Shown: positions 8,642-17,700, counted from the stretch's first letter. The stretch is DNA of 64,000 nt from Pseudomonas sp. R5-89-07 (GCF_003851685.1 NZ_CP027727.1:5270001-5334000), one strand, 5' to 3'. Program-made: numbers and translations. The notes: generated by a model not told the origin, from the letters alone.

Positions 8642-9364
8642 CTAGAACGGATAAGGCTGTTTCCAGCGCTCGAAAATCGGCTTCAACTCGCCGTTTTTTA
8701 CAAGGGCGGTCATTCGCTCATCGTAGATCTTCATCAATACCCTTCCACGCTCGTTATCAGCAAAGCCTATATAGAGCGGCAGTTCAGCGATATGGGTGAG
8801 CCTGAATCGTGACGGATCTTCGGCATGACCGAGCACATACTTGGCTTCGGTGAGGGCCTCGATGTAGAAGTCTGCATGACCGTATTGCAGCATCGATAAA
8901 ATACCGCTGCGCCGTTGGACCTGGTTGAACCGGCGCACGTTTGGCAGGTATTTCTCGTATTTATAGCCACGCACCCAGGCCAGGCGGTAATCGCCGAGCG
9001 TCGCCAGGCTCGGGGTAGGCAGGGTTGCCAGCCCGAGGGCATAGATATGGTCGGAGTCAAAAGGCCAGTGCGGGTACAGCACCTGGTCAGCTTCGTCGCG
9101 ATAGGCACCTACGCAGCCATCCACCTCGCCACGCTGGGCCAAGCCAATCGATCGGGTATAGGGCGCGCTGTGGACTTGCAGCGTGACGCCTGCCGGTTCA
9201 AAAACCCGGCGCAGCACGTCCCAGGCCAGGCCGCTGCCATCTGTGTTGGTGTAGTCGTTCCACGCCTCGCTGGCCAACACAATCTTGCCGGGCACCGGGG
9301 CTTCATCCGCCTGAAGCACAGCGGTAAAGGTGCACAGCATGATCAGCAACCAGCGCACACTCAT
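8642..9364 (-). CDS. Periplasmic solute-binding protein, family 3
   Basis: This 240-residue protein resembles the amino-acid type extracellular binding proteins (SBP_bac_3, PF00497). It starts with a signal peptide (MSVRWLLIMLCTFTAVLQA), and the mature part begins with IVLASEAWNDYTNTDGSGLAWDVLRRVFE, the usual ligand-domain opening. The acidic GEVDGCVGAY segment and a C-terminal ELKPIFERW motif are typical. No permease or ATPase gene lies beside it, so it is an orphan whose ligand is unknown. It occupies the place where pgpA would be expected next to thiL. Confidence 0.8.
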   Translation of the reverse strand: MSVRWLLIMLCTFTAVLQADEAPVPGKIVLASEAWNDYTNTDGSGLAWDVLRRVFEPAGVTLQVHSAPYTRSIGLAQRGEVDGCVGAYRDEADQVLYPHWPFDSDHIYALGLATLPTPSLATLGDYRLAWVRGYKYEKYLPNVRRFNQVQRRSGILSMLQYGHADFYIEALTEAKYVLGHAEDPSRFRLTHIAELPLYIGFADNERGRVLMKIYDERMTALVKNGELKPIFERWKQPYPF

Positions 9365-9418
9365 AGTGACGACTTCCTACGTGGAGATATTCATATGAAG
9401 GGTAGCGCAGGACGCCAG

Positions 9419-10384
9419 CTACGGCGCCTCGCGAAAATGCTGATAGCCGTGCACGGCCGGGGTGACATCCTGGCCATCGGCGTCGAGCAGTGTGACGCCC
9501 TGCCCGGCCTCGACGCGACCGATCACATGGATCGGCCAGCCATCCGACCGCAACGAGGTCAGTTCGGCCTGGGGCAACGTGAACACCAGCACATAGTCGT
9601 CGCCGCCACTCAACGCGGCCACACGGGCCTGCTCATTGCCGACAAACGCCAGCAACGCCGCAGACAACGGCAAGGTGTCACGTTCAATCAGCAGGCTGAC
9701 AGCCGATGCCCTGGCGATGTGCCCGCAATCGGCCAATAGACCGTCGGAGATATCCATGGCCGAGGTCGCCTTGCCGCGCAGGGCCAGGCCCAACGCCAGT
9801 TGCGGTTGCGGCGACCAATAGTGGGCGAGCAGCGGTTCAGCGATGGCGGCTTGCGCGCTGCGCTGGCCCAATACCAGCGGCAAGGCCCCGGCCGCATTGC
9901 CCAACTCCCCGCCAACACACAGCAGATCCCCTGGCCGCGCACCGCTGCGCGTCAAGGCAAGCCCGGCCGGCACTCGGCCAAATACGGTCAAGGTCAGGCT
10001 CAGCGGACCACGCGTGGTGTCACCGCCCACCAGGCCCACGCCGCAGCGTTGCGCCATGGCGTTCAAACCCTGGGCATAGCGTTGCAACCAATCGGCATCG
10101 ACGGTCGGCGTGGTCAGGGCAAGGGTGAACGCGAGGGGATGGGCGCCCATGGCGGCCAGGTCGCTCACCGCCACGGCCAGCGAGCGCTGGCCGAGCAGGA
10201 ACGGGTCACACGGGTCGGCAAAGTGCACGCCGGCCACCAAGGTATCGGTGGAAACTGCCAGTTGCTCCCCGGCGGGGAGCGCAAGCAAGGCGCAGTCGTC
10301 GCCGATCCCCAGGGCAATGCCCTCGCCGCCTTGCGCACAGGGCGCGGCGGCGAAGTAGTTGCGGATCAGCTCGAACTCGCCCAT
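9419..10384 (-). CDS. thiL: Thiamine-monophosphate kinase
   Basis: This 321-residue enzyme phosphorylates thiamine monophosphate to thiamine diphosphate, the last step of cofactor synthesis, in the cytoplasm. It begins with the family hallmark MGEFELIRNYFA, then IGDDCALL and STDTLVAGVHF, followed by the metal- and ATP-binding LVGGDTTRGPLSLTLTVFG and MDISDGLLADCGHIA. Length is normal. It follows nusB by 18 bases, the conserved arrangement in gammaproteobacteria. The expected downstream pgpA is missing. Confidence 0.96.
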   Translation of the reverse strand: MGEFELIRNYFAAAPCAQGGEGIALGIGDDCALLALPAGEQLAVSTDTLVAGVHFADPCDPFLLGQRSLAVAVSDLAAMGAHPLAFTLALTTPTVDADWLQRYAQGLNAMAQRCGVGLVGGDTTRGPLSLTLTVFGRVPAGLALTRSGARPGDLLCVGGELGNAAGALPLVLGQRSAQAAIAEPLLAHYWSPQPQLALGLALRGKATSAMDISDGLLADCGHIARASAVSLLIERDTLPLSAALLAFVGNEQARVAALSGGDDYVLVFTLPQAELTSLRSDGWPIHVIGRVEAGQGVTLLDADGQDVTPAVHGYQHFREAP

Positions 10385-10402
10385 CGAGGACTCAAGCGCA
10401 GA

Positions 10403-10903
10403 TTAGCGCTTGTGTTCCTTCACTTCGGCTTCACGCAGGCGCGGGGCCAGCTTGTCGAGCACGCCGTTGACGAACTTGTGGCCGTCGGTCGAACCGTAGA
10501 CCTTCGCCAGTTCGATACCTTCGTTGATCACCACGCGGTACGGCACGTCGACGCGCTTGAGCAGTTCCCAGGTGGACAGGCGCAGAACGGCCAGTTCAAC
10601 CGGGTCGAGCTCTTCGAGGGTCAGGTCCAGGCATGGCGCCAGCGCGGTGTCGATCTCGGTCAGGTTGGCCGGAACGCCGTGCAGGATGTCATGGAAGTAG
10701 CTTTGGTCGGCGAAGGTGAAATCGTTATCGACGCGAAATTGCGCTTCGATTTCGTTCAGCGACGTACCGGCCATGTGGCGCTGGTACAGCGCCTGGGTCG
10801 CCAGCTGGCGGGCCGCACGGCGCTTTTCGCTTTTCGAAGGCTTGCCGGCGTCGGCCGGGCGCTCGTCGCGTGGGTTGAAACGATCGCTTTCGTCGGAAAT
10901 CAC
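10403..10903 (-). CDS. nusB: Transcription antitermination factor NusB
   Basis: This 166-residue all-helical protein binds boxA RNA with S10 (NusE) and promotes antitermination on rRNA operons. After a short charged extension the NusB fold starts at [20 protein letters not shown] and ends with [32 protein letters not shown], the typical C-terminal signature. The start codon is GTG at 10903 and overlaps the ribH stop (GTGA), so translation is coupled. Its partner S10 is encoded at 58801-59112. Confidence 0.95.
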   Translation of the reverse strand: MISDESDRFNPRDERPADAGKPSKSEKRRAARQLATQALYQRHMAGTSLNEIEAQFRVDNDFTFADQSYFHDILHGVPANLTEIDTALAPCLDLTLEELDPVELAVLRLSTWELLKRVDVPYRVVINEGIELAKVYGSTDGHKFVNGVLDKLAPRLREAEVKEHKR

Positions 10904-11376
10904 TTGGCCTCCAACTGCGACAGCAGGCTGACCATTTCCAGGGCGGACAGGGCAGCTTCAGCGCCTTTGTTACCGGCCTTGGTGCCGGAACGCTCGATGG
11001 CTTGCTCGATGGAATCCACGGTCAGCACGCCGAATGCGACCGGCACGCCGAACTCCATGGACACCTGGGCCAGGCCCTTGGTGCATTCGCCAGCCACGTA
11101 TTCGAAGTGCGGGGTACCGCCACGAATGACCGCGCCCAGGGCGATGATCGCCGCGTATTCACCCTGCTGGGCAACTTTTTGCGCAACCAGTGGGATTTCG
11201 AAGGCGCCAGGGGCACGGATGATGGTGATGTCGCTCTCGCTCACACCGTGGCGAACCAGGGCGTCAACGGCACCGCTTACCAGGCTTTCAACCACGAAGC
11301 TGTTGAAGCGGCCAACCACCAGGGCATAGCGGCCTTTGGGGGCGATGAAGGTACCTTCGATGGTCTTCAGGGTCAT
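10900..11376 (-). CDS. ribH: 6,7-dimethyl-8-ribityllumazine synthase
   Basis: This 158-residue enzyme joins the ribityl pyrimidine with dihydroxybutanone phosphate to make the lumazine precursor of riboflavin, usually as a large icosahedral or pentameric assembly. Signature stretches are [31 protein letters not shown] and [19 protein letters not shown]; the His in the last is the expected proton carrier. It lies 88 bases after ribBA and overlaps nusB. In Pseudomonas literature the gene is often called ribE or ribH. Confidence 0.96.
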   Translation of the reverse strand: MTLKTIEGTFIAPKGRYALVVGRFNSFVVESLVSGAVDALVRHGVSESDITIIRAPGAFEIPLVAQKVAQQGEYAAIIALGAVIRGGTPHFEYVAGECTKGLAQVSMEFGVPVAFGVLTVDSIEQAIERSGTKAGNKGAEAALSALEMVSLLSQLEAK

Positions 11377-11464
11377 TCGACAAATCTCTTAAAGAGCCGG
11401 GACGCGAAAAGTGCGTCCCTCAGTGATGATTTAACCGCGAACAAGGGGCAAAAATCGCCAGCCT

Positions 11465-12556
11465 TTATTCGGAGGGCACGTATTCTACAACTTCCAGGTC
11501 GAAACCGGATATCGCATTAAATTTCATCGGTGCGCTCATCAGGCGCATTTTGCGCACACCGAGGTCGCGCAGGATCTGCGAACCGGCACCGACGATGCTG
11601 TAGGTGGTCGGTTTTTTCACCGGCGCGTGGTCGGCGGTTTCGCGGATATGCGCCAGCAAGACATCGCCATCCAGCGGGTGGCCGAGCAACAGCACCACGC
11701 CGCTGCCTGCCTCGGAAACCGCGGCCATGGCGGCGCGCAGGCTCCAGCGGCCGGGCTGCTTGACCAGCAGCAAGTCGCGCAGCGGGTCCATGTTGTGCAC
11801 GCGCACCAGGGTCGGTTCTTCGGCGCAGATGTTGCCCAGGGTCAGGGCCATGTGCACGTCGCCTTCCACTGAATCACGGTAGGTCACCAAATTGAATTGG
11901 CCCAGTTCACTGTCCAGCGGCTGCTCGGCAATCCGCTGAACGGTACGTTCGTGGATCATGCGGTAGTGGATCAGGTCGGCAATGGTGCCGATCTTGAGGT
12001 TGTGTTCGGCGGCAAACGCTTCGAGTTCGCTGCGACGGGCCATGGTGCCGTCGTCGTTCATCACTTCGCAGATCACGCCGCTGGGCTCGAAACCGGCCAT
12101 GCGCGCCAGGTCACAGGCCGCTTCGGTATGGCCGGCGCGGGCCAGGGTGCCGCCGGGCTGGGCCATCAGCGGGAAAATGTGGCCGGGGCTGACGATGTCT
12201 TCGGCCTTGGCGTCTTTCGCCGCCGCGGCTTGCACGGTGCGGGCGCGGTCAGCGGCGGAGATGCCGGTGGTCACGCCCGTGGTGGCTTCAATCGATACGG
12301 TGAACTTGGTGCCAAAACCCGAGCCATTGCGCGGCGCCATCAACGGCAGCTTGAGCAATTCGCAGCGTTCGCGGCTCATGGGCATGCAGATCAACCCACG
12401 GGCGTGCTTGGCCATGAAGTTGATGTGCTCAGGCTTGCAGGCCTCGGCGGCCATGATGATATCGCCTTCGTTTTCGCGGTCTTCGTCATCCATCAGGATG
12501 ACCATCTTGCCTTGGCGGATGTCTTCAACCAGTTCTTCGATGCTATTGAGCGCCAC
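11465..12556 (-). CDS. ribBA: 3,4-dihydroxy-2-butanone 4-phosphate synthase with degenerate GTP cyclohydrolase II domain
   Basis: This 363-residue protein has an N-terminal RibB domain that converts ribulose 5-phosphate to dihydroxybutanone phosphate. The motif MDDEDRENEGDIIMAAE with its acidic metal ligands is intact, as is GHTEAACDLARMAG. From about residue 205 a RibA-like domain follows, but the three zinc cysteines of true GTP cyclohydrolase II are not present there, so I infer that this half is catalytically inactive. A complete ribA lies at 7798-8415. The start is GTG with a strong AAGGGGG ribosome site. No FMN riboswitch is visible upstream, where only 15 bases separate it from ribE. 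Confidence 0.93.
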   Translation of the reverse strand: MALNSIEELVEDIRQGKMVILMDDEDRENEGDIIMAAEACKPEHINFMAKHARGLICMPMSRERCELLKLPLMAPRNGSGFGTKFTVSIEATTGVTTGISAADRARTVQAAAAKDAKAEDIVSPGHIFPLMAQPGGTLARAGHTEAACDLARMAGFEPSGVICEVMNDDGTMARRSELEAFAAEHNLKIGTIADLIHYRMIHERTVQRIAEQPLDSELGQFNLVTYRDSVEGDVHMALTLGNICAEEPTLVRVHNMDPLRDLLLVKQPGRWSLRAAMAAVSEAGSGVVLLLGHPLDGDVLLAHIRETADHAPVKKPTTYSIVGAGSQILRDLGVRKMRLMSAPMKFNAISGFDLEVVEYVPSE

Positions 12557-12571
12557 GCGGCACCCCCTTGG

Positions 12572-13234
12572 TCAGGATTTCAGGTAGCCGTTAGCGGCCA
12601 GAAAACTTTCGGTGATGTTACCCGATGCAGGCTCTGCGGCCTTTTCGCCCAGCAGCAGGCGCTCCAGGTAACGGGCAAGCAAGTCCACTTCCAGGTTCAC
12701 CCGGCGCCCCGGCTGGTAGGAGGCCATGATGGTTTCGCTGAGGGTGTGGGGAATGATGGTCAGTTCGAATTCGGCGCCATTGACGGCGTTGACGGTCAGG
12801 CTGGTGCCGTCGACGGTGATCGAGCCTTTGTGGGCGATGTACTTGGCCAGCTCTTTCGGAGCACGGATACGGAATTCCACGGCGCGCGCATTTTCGCTGC
12901 GGGCCACGACTTCACCGACGCCATCGACGTGGCCGCTGACCAGGTGGCCACCCAGGCGCGTGGTCGGCGTCAGGGCCTTTTCCAGGTTGACCGGGCTGCC
13001 AGCCGCAAGATCGCTCATTGCGGTGCAGTCCAGGGTCTCGCGGCTGACATCGGCGGCGAAGCCATTGCCCGGCAACTCGACGACGGTCAGGCACACACCG
13101 CTGACGGCGATGCTGTCGCCCAGCTTGACGTCGCCTAGGTCGAGCTTGCCGGTTTCAACCAGCAGGCGGATATCGCCGCCTTTGGGGGTCATTGCACGGA
13201 TGCTGCCGATGGACTCGATAATGCCGGTGAACAT
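12572..13234 (-). CDS. ribE: Riboflavin synthase, alpha subunit
   Basis: This 220-residue enzyme dismutates two lumazine molecules to riboflavin and pyrimidine. It begins with the invariant MFTGIIESIGSI and consists of two similar lumazine-binding barrels, about residues 1-95 and 96-195, each with a GDSIAVSGVCLTV- or GSITVDGTSLTVN-type segment. Length is normal for bacteria. It lies 48 bases after ribD and 15 before ribBA. It is called ribC in some Pseudomonas annotations. Confidence 0.96.
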   Translation of the reverse strand: MFTGIIESIGSIRAMTPKGGDIRLLVETGKLDLGDVKLGDSIAVSGVCLTVVELPGNGFAADVSRETLDCTAMSDLAAGSPVNLEKALTPTTRLGGHLVSGHVDGVGEVVARSENARAVEFRIRAPKELAKYIAHKGSITVDGTSLTVNAVNGAEFELTIIPHTLSETIMASYQPGRRVNLEVDLLARYLERLLLGEKAAEPASGNITESFLAANGYLKS

Positions 13235-13282
13235 TTCGTTCTCCTGAAAACGGGGGGCTGACGCTTACGCGCAGGCCGCAAA

Positions 13283-14410
13283 TTATACGCTCGCTGTCGG
13301 CAGCGGGACGGCGGTGATTCGCCAATCGTCGCCAACAGCGCGCATGTCGGTGATCTTGAGTTGGGGGGCGTCGGCGAGTGTCTCAAGCGGCCAGTCCAGC
13401 AACGGCCGGGCAGCGGAGCCGAGGAACTTGCCGGCGACAAAAATCACGTACTCATCCACCAGGCCCTGCTGGGCAAACGCGCCCGCCAGGCTTGGGCCCG
13501 CCTCCACCAACACTTCGTTGACGCCACGGGCGGCCAGGGCCACCAGCGCTGAACGCAGGTCGACCTGACCCTCCTCGCCCGGCACCACCAGGCACTCGGG
13601 GCCACGCGGAAACTGGTTCTCCGGGGTCACGCAGGTGATGACCAGCGCCGGGCCCGCCTTGAAGAAGGGCGCATTGAGCGGCACGCGCAGGCGGCCATCG
13701 ATCAACACGCGCAGCGGCGGGCGCGACATGGCCAGGGCGGTGGTTTGTGCATCCAGGCCCAGCTCGGCGGCGCGCACGGTCAGGCGGGCGCCGTCGGCCA
13801 GCACGGTGTCGGCGCCGGTCAGCACCACGCTGGCTTCGGCACGCAGGCGCTGGACGGCGGCGCGGGCGGCGGGGCCGGTGATCCATTGGCTTTCGCCGCT
13901 GGCCATCGCCGTGCGCCCGTCCAGGCTCATCGCCAGCTTGACCCGCACGAACGGCAGGCCGTGCTCCATCCGCTTGAGAAAGCCAGGGTTGAGCGCACGC
14001 GCTTCGGACTCCAGCACGCCGCTGCGAATCTCGATCCCGGCCTGGGCCAAACGCTGCATGCCGCGCCCCGCCACTTCCGGGTTGGGGTCCTGCATGCCGG
14101 CCACTACCCGCGCCACACCGGCACTCACCAGAGCATCGGCGCAGGGCGGCGTGCGGCCATGATGGCTGCAGGGTTCGAGGGTCACGTACACCGTCGCGCC
14201 ACGGGCCTTGTCGCCGGCGGCGCGCAAGGCGTTGGGTTCGGCATGGGGCTCGCCGGTGCGTTCGTGCCAGCCTTCGCCGACTATCTGCCCATCGCGCACG
14301 ATCACGCAGCCCACCCGTGGGTTGGGATGGGTGGTGTACAGGCCCTTGCGCGCCAGTTCGAGGGCGCGGGCCATGTAATGGGCGTCGAGCACAGCCTGTT
14401 CAGCGGTCAT
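13283..14410 (-). CDS. ribD: Bifunctional riboflavin deaminase-reductase
   Basis: This 375-residue protein performs the second and third steps of riboflavin synthesis. The N-terminal deaminase domain (about 1-145) shows the zinc motif HAEPNAL and [11 protein letters not shown]. The C-terminal reductase domain (about 150-370) contains [21 protein letters not shown] and the [16 protein letters not shown] segment. Length is normal. The gene overlaps nrdR by four bases (ATGA) and leads the ribD-ribE-ribBA-ribH run. Confidence 0.96.
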   Translation of the reverse strand: MTAEQAVLDAHYMARALELARKGLYTTHPNPRVGCVIVRDGQIVGEGWHERTGEPHAEPNALRAAGDKARGATVYVTLEPCSHHGRTPPCADALVSAGVARVVAGMQDPNPEVAGRGMQRLAQAGIEIRSGVLESEARALNPGFLKRMEHGLPFVRVKLAMSLDGRTAMASGESQWITGPAARAAVQRLRAEASVVLTGADTVLADGARLTVRAAELGLDAQTTALAMSRPPLRVLIDGRLRVPLNAPFFKAGPALVITCVTPENQFPRGPECLVVPGEEGQVDLRSALVALAARGVNEVLVEAGPSLAGAFAQQGLVDEYVIFVAGKFLGSAARPLLDWPLETLADAPQLKITDMRAVGDDWRITAVPLPTASV

Positions 14411-14871
14411 TGTTTGGAAGGCTCACGCGCCAGGCGGTCGATTTCTTCGCGGAACTCATTGAGGTCCTGGAAGCGTCGATACACCGAGGCGAAACGGATA
14501 TAGGCGACTTCATCGAGCTTTTGCAGCTCGCCCATCACCAGTTCGCCCACCACCAGGCTCTTGACCTCGCGCTCGCCGGTGGCGCGCAGCTTGTGCTTGA
14601 TGTGCACCAGCGCCGCTTCCAGGCGCTCGACACTCACCGGGCGTTTTTCCAGGGCGCGCTGCATACCGGCGCGCAGTTTTTCTTCGTCGAAGGGCTGACG
14701 GCTGCCGTCGGATTTGATCAGACGTGGCAATACCAGTTCGGCGGTTTCGAAGGTGGTGAAACGCTCACCACAGGCCAGGCATTCGCGCCGGCGACGCACT
14801 TGGTCGCCCTCGGCGACCAGACGCGAGTCGATGACCTTGGTGTCGTTGGCACCGCAGAAGGGACAGTGCAT
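14407..14871 (-). CDS. nrdR: Transcriptional repressor NrdR
   Basis: This 154-residue regulator represses ribonucleotide reductase genes when dATP is high. The start at 14871 was chosen because it places the invariant MHCPFC at the N-terminus; an earlier in-frame start would add 21 unrelated residues. The zinc ribbon uses Cys3, Cys6, Cys31 and Cys34, followed by an ATP-cone (about residues 49-139). Length matches the family. It is the first gene of the riboflavin cluster, as in many proteobacteria. Confidence 0.96.
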   Translation of the reverse strand: MHCPFCGANDTKVIDSRLVAEGDQVRRRRECLACGERFTTFETAELVLPRLIKSDGSRQPFDEEKLRAGMQRALEKRPVSVERLEAALVHIKHKLRATGEREVKSLVVGELVMGELQKLDEVAYIRFASVYRRFQDLNEFREEIDRLAREPSKQ

Positions 14872-15011
14872 GGTTGGCAGGCAACAAAAAATGGGAGGGC
14901 CATGGTAGCGCATCCCCGTCGCAAGACAAGCCATAGCCTTTACGGTATATAGGCTGGTTATTATGTTTCATATTTTTTAAGCCACGGATTTTGTCCTTTC
15001 TGGAGCCGTAC

Positions 15012-15467
15012 ATGCAGTTACGACCACTTGTTTTGATTACCCTGTTCAGTTTTCTGGTCGCCTGCAGCAGCGAAGCCCCCAAGCCTGCCGCGCCTCAGCC
15101 AACCCCTGCACAAGAGAAAAAAGTCCCGGGCATCGAAGACTTGGGCCCCCTGCCCGCCTACCAGCGTGAGATCAGCGGCAACCTGACCAACGTGCCGGCC
15201 GGCGCCGAAGTCGAGCTGGCGTTGCTGGTGATCGACGACCGCTCGCGCCCACAGCAACTGCTCGCCAGCAGCGTGTTGACCGGCAACGGCAAGCCCCTGG
15301 CCTTTCGCCTGCGCTTCAATCCTGAAGCGTTCCCGGCCGGTGCACGGGTTGAATTGCGCGGTCGCGCCAGCCAATCCGGCCAGTTGATCCTGCATCTGCC
15401 CGCCGTGCGCATCACCCAGGCGATCACCCAGACCACCGGCCCCCTGCAGCTCGTCAAGGCGCCATGA
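15012..15467 (+). CDS. YbaY-family lipoprotein
   Basis: This 151-residue protein is a predicted lipoprotein: the start at 15012 gives MQLRPLVLITLFSFLVAC with a lipobox ending at Cys18, and a GGAG site lies about six bases upstream. After a Pro/Ala-rich linker comes a single beta-sandwich domain like E. coli YbaY and the YscW-type pilotins, seen in ISGNLTNVPAGAEVELALLVI and FRLRFNPEAF. Its function is unknown, perhaps assisting outer-membrane assembly. It overlaps the following methyltransferase by four bases. Confidence 0.82.
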   Translation: MQLRPLVLITLFSFLVACSSEAPKPAAPQPTPAQEKKVPGIEDLGPLPAYQREISGNLTNVPAGAEVELALLVIDDRSRPQQLLASSVLTGNGKPLAFRLRFNPEAFPAGARVELRGRASQSGQLILHLPAVRITQAITQTTGPLQLVKAP

Positions 15468-16123
15468 CGCCACCGCTGCACCTGCAAAGTGCCCTGAGCG
15501 AGTTGATCGGCGACGCACAGCTGGTGCCCAGACCACTGCCGGGCACGGAGTTGTCGTTATGGCTGCTCAATGCCGACAACATGGACCGCGCCTTCAGCCA
15601 GGAAGAAACCCGCCGCATCCTGCACGAGCCGCCCTACTGGAGCTTTTGCTGGGCCAGCGGGCTGGCGCTGGCGCGCTATCTGGCGGCGAACCCCGCGTGG
15701 GTGGCGGGCAAGCGCGTGCTGGATTTCGGCACCGGTTCCGGCGTGGCCGCGATTGCAGCGGTCAAGGCCGGGGCACTGGAGGTCGTGGCCTGCGACCTGG
15801 ACCCGCTGGCGCTGGCGGCTTGCCGAGCGAACGCCGAACTCAACGGGGTGCAACTGAGTTATTCAGCGGACTTCTTCGCCGAAGCCGACCGCTTCGACCT
15901 GATCCTGGTGGCCGACGTGCTCTACGACCGCGCCAACCTGCCGCTGCTGGACCAGTTCCTGACCCGTGGCCGCGAAGCGCTGGTGGCGGATTCGCGGGTG
16001 CGCGACTTCCAGCACCCCGATTATCAGCGCCTGGAGGTGCTGGACGCCCTGACCCTGCCGGACCTGGCCGAGCCTTGGGAGTTTCGCAAGGTGAGCCTGT
16101 ACCATTCACGAAGGCGTTTGTAG
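15464..16123 (+). CDS. Class I SAM-dependent methyltransferase
   Basis: This 219-residue cytoplasmic protein shows the SAM-binding core VLDFGTGSGVAAIAAVKAGA with an acidic residue at the next strand (VACDLDPLAL), and a late LILVADVLYDRANLP. The closest families are the lysine methyltransferases acting on electron-transfer flavoprotein or ribosomal proteins (METTL20/PrmA-like), but the substrate is not evident. The stop TAG lies inside the REP element that begins at 16119, so the present C-terminus (YHSRRRL) may have been set by REP insertion. It overlaps the upstream lipoprotein gene. Confidence 0.85.
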   Translation: MTPPLHLQSALSELIGDAQLVPRPLPGTELSLWLLNADNMDRAFSQEETRRILHEPPYWSFCWASGLALARYLAANPAWVAGKRVLDFGTGSGVAAIAAVKAGALEVVACDLDPLALAACRANAELNGVQLSYSADFFAEADRFDLILVADVLYDRANLPLLDQFLTRGREALVADSRVRDFQHPDYQRLEVLDALTLPDLAEPWEFRKVSLYHSRRRL

Positions 16124-16218
16124 GCGCGAGCTTGCTCGCGAAGCACTCAGGCCCCCGCGTTTATTCAGAATGAACGCGTTGCCTGGACGTTTTTCGCGAG
16201 CGAGCTCGCTCCTACATT
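16119..16218. repeat. REP doublet, type B
   Basis: Inverted type B arms at 16119-16140 (TGTAGGCGCGAGCTTGCTCG) and 16191-16216 (TTTTCGCGAGCGAGCTCG then CTCCTACA). The left arm overlaps the last five bases of the methyltransferase gene and supplies its stop codon. Confidence 0.88.
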
Positions 16219-16292
16219 TGATCGCGCTCGCTTTCGGCCAACCGCGCCAGCCCTTATAGTTGCCCCCATTCCCGCTTTATTCGAGACGCCTC

Positions 16293-17165
16293 ATGAGTGA
16301 GCCCACGCCGTACATCTTCGATGTCACTACCGCCAACTTCGACCAGGCGGTGATTCAGAACTCTTTTGAACGACCGGTATTGGTGGATTTCTGGGCCGAG
16401 TGGTGCGCGCCGTGCAAGGCACTGATGCCGATGCTGGCGCAGATCGCCGAGAGCTATCGCGGCGAGTTGCTGCTGGCCAAGGTCGATTGCGAGGCCGAGC
16501 AGGACATCGTTGCGCGTTTTGGTATTCAAAGCCTGCCGACGGTGGTGCTGTTCAAGGACGGTCAGCCGGTGGATGGGTTTGCCGGGGCGCAGCCGGAGTC
16601 GGCGGTGCGGGCGATGCTTGAGCCTCATGTGCCGATGCCGCCACCGGCCGCGGCGGACCCGCTGGAGCAGGCACAGGCGCTGTTTGCCGAGGGCCGCATC
16701 AGCGATGCCGAAGCCGTGCTGGTTGCGCTGTTGGGCGAAGACAACACCAACGCCGCCGCGCTCATCCTGTACGCGCGTTGCCTGGCCGAACGCGGTGAAC
16801 TGGGTGAAGCCCAGGCCGTGCTGGATGCGGTCAAGAGCGACGAGCACAAGGCCGCCCTCGCCGGCGCCAAGGCGCAAATCACCTTTTTGCGCCAGGCTGC
16901 CGACCTGCCGGACGCCGCCGACCTGAAAAGCCGCCTGGCGCAGAACCCCCAGGACGACGAAGCGGCTTATCAGTTGAGCATTCAACAATTGGCGCGCCAG
17001 CAATACGAGGCTGCGCTGGAAGGCCTGCTCAAGCTGTTCATGCGCAACCGCAGCTACAGCGAGGGCCTGCCGCACAAGACCTTGCTGCAGGTGTTCGAAC
17101 TGCTCGGCAATGACCACCCGCTGGTCACGGTGTACCGCCGCAAATTGTTTGCCGCGTTGTACTAG
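16293..17165 (+). CDS. cnoX: CnoX/YbbN-type thioredoxin with TPR tail
   Basis: This 290-residue protein has an N-terminal thioredoxin domain (about 1-110) with an intact WCAPC at 37-41, then an all-helical region of TPR-like repeats (about 115-290). This arrangement is that of CnoX (YbbN), a chaperedoxin that holds unfolding proteins under oxidative stress and hands them to GroEL. Unlike E. coli YbbN, which has lost one catalytic cysteine, both cysteines are present, so it should be redox active. The start at 16293 (MSEPTPYIFDV) fits the family; 33 bases upstream another in-frame start is less likely. Confidence 0.9.
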   Translation: MSEPTPYIFDVTTANFDQAVIQNSFERPVLVDFWAEWCAPCKALMPMLAQIAESYRGELLLAKVDCEAEQDIVARFGIQSLPTVVLFKDGQPVDGFAGAQPESAVRAMLEPHVPMPPPAAADPLEQAQALFAEGRISDAEAVLVALLGEDNTNAAALILYARCLAERGELGEAQAVLDAVKSDEHKAALAGAKAQITFLRQAADLPDAADLKSRLAQNPQDDEAAYQLSIQQLARQQYEAALEGLLKLFMRNRSYSEGLPHKTLLQVFELLGNDHPLVTVYRRKLFAALY

Positions 17166-17173
17166 CCTCACCC

Positions 17174-17273
17174 TGTAGGAGCGAGCTTGCTCGCGAAAAA
17201 CGTCAACGATAACGCGTACATCCTGGATGAGCGCGGCGCCTACGAGGTTTTCGCGAGCAAGCTCGCTCCTACA
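17174..17273. repeat. REP doublet, type B
   Basis: A well-preserved pair: TGTAGGAGCGAGCTTGCTCG at 17174-17193 and its inverted copy at 17248-17273, complementary over 26 bases. The right arm contains the stop codon of the leftward gene at 17269-17613. Confidence 0.92.
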
Positions 17274-17613
17274 AAGGTTCGACCCACGTGTACAGCGGCG
17301 TATCCGCGCCGCTGGTCACCTTCACCTTCGCGCTATGGCGCAGGCGCACCAGCAGGCGCTTGCCCGCCGCCGCATCGCCGGCCAAACCTTCCAGTCGGTC
17401 CAGTAATTCCAGGCCGCTGAGCTGCCCGGCATCGCGCAACAGCGCCTGGGCGCTCTGCCAGTGGTCGTCGTTCGGCTTGGCCGGTGCCACGGTTGGCGCA
17501 CTCTGTGCCGGCGCAGCCTGCAAGTGCGCGCCCAGCCGTGCCCAATCGCCGTCGTCCAGTTCCAGGGTCAAGTCCACCGGCAGGTCGCCGACGGTTCCAC
17601 GAATTCGCAACAT
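17269..17613 (-). CDS. Hypothetical protein of 114 residues
   Basis: I do not recognise this family. The start at 17613 has a good GGAGGA site and gives MLRIRGTVGDLPVDLTLELD, a beta-rich opening, followed by an Ala/Pro-rich linker (about 33-50), a helical stretch DDHWQSAQALLRDAG, and a basic end with LLVRLRHSAKVKV. No signal peptide or membrane segment is seen. The ending VEPL and its TAG stop fall at the edge of a REP element. It is divergent from the zinc-linked operon that follows. An earlier in-frame start at 17685 is possible but lacks a ribosome site that I can see. Confidence 0.72.
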   Translation of the reverse strand: MLRIRGTVGDLPVDLTLELDDGDWARLGAHLQAAPAQSAPTVAPAKPNDDHWQSAQALLRDAGQLSGLELLDRLEGLAGDAAAGKRLLVRLRHSAKVKVTSGADTPLYTWVEPL

Positions 17614-17700
17614 CGTCCTTCCTCCAGCATTTTTTCTGACGGGCATGCTCCCATGCAGCTTGCGCAACGCCAAGCGGACGGTCAAACTCTCGGCACTTCC

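Noticed and set aside
12557..12571. FMN riboswitch before ribBA
   Set aside because: Only 15 bases separate ribBA from ribE, and the gaps before ribE, ribD and ribH are 88 bases or less without the RFN conserved core.
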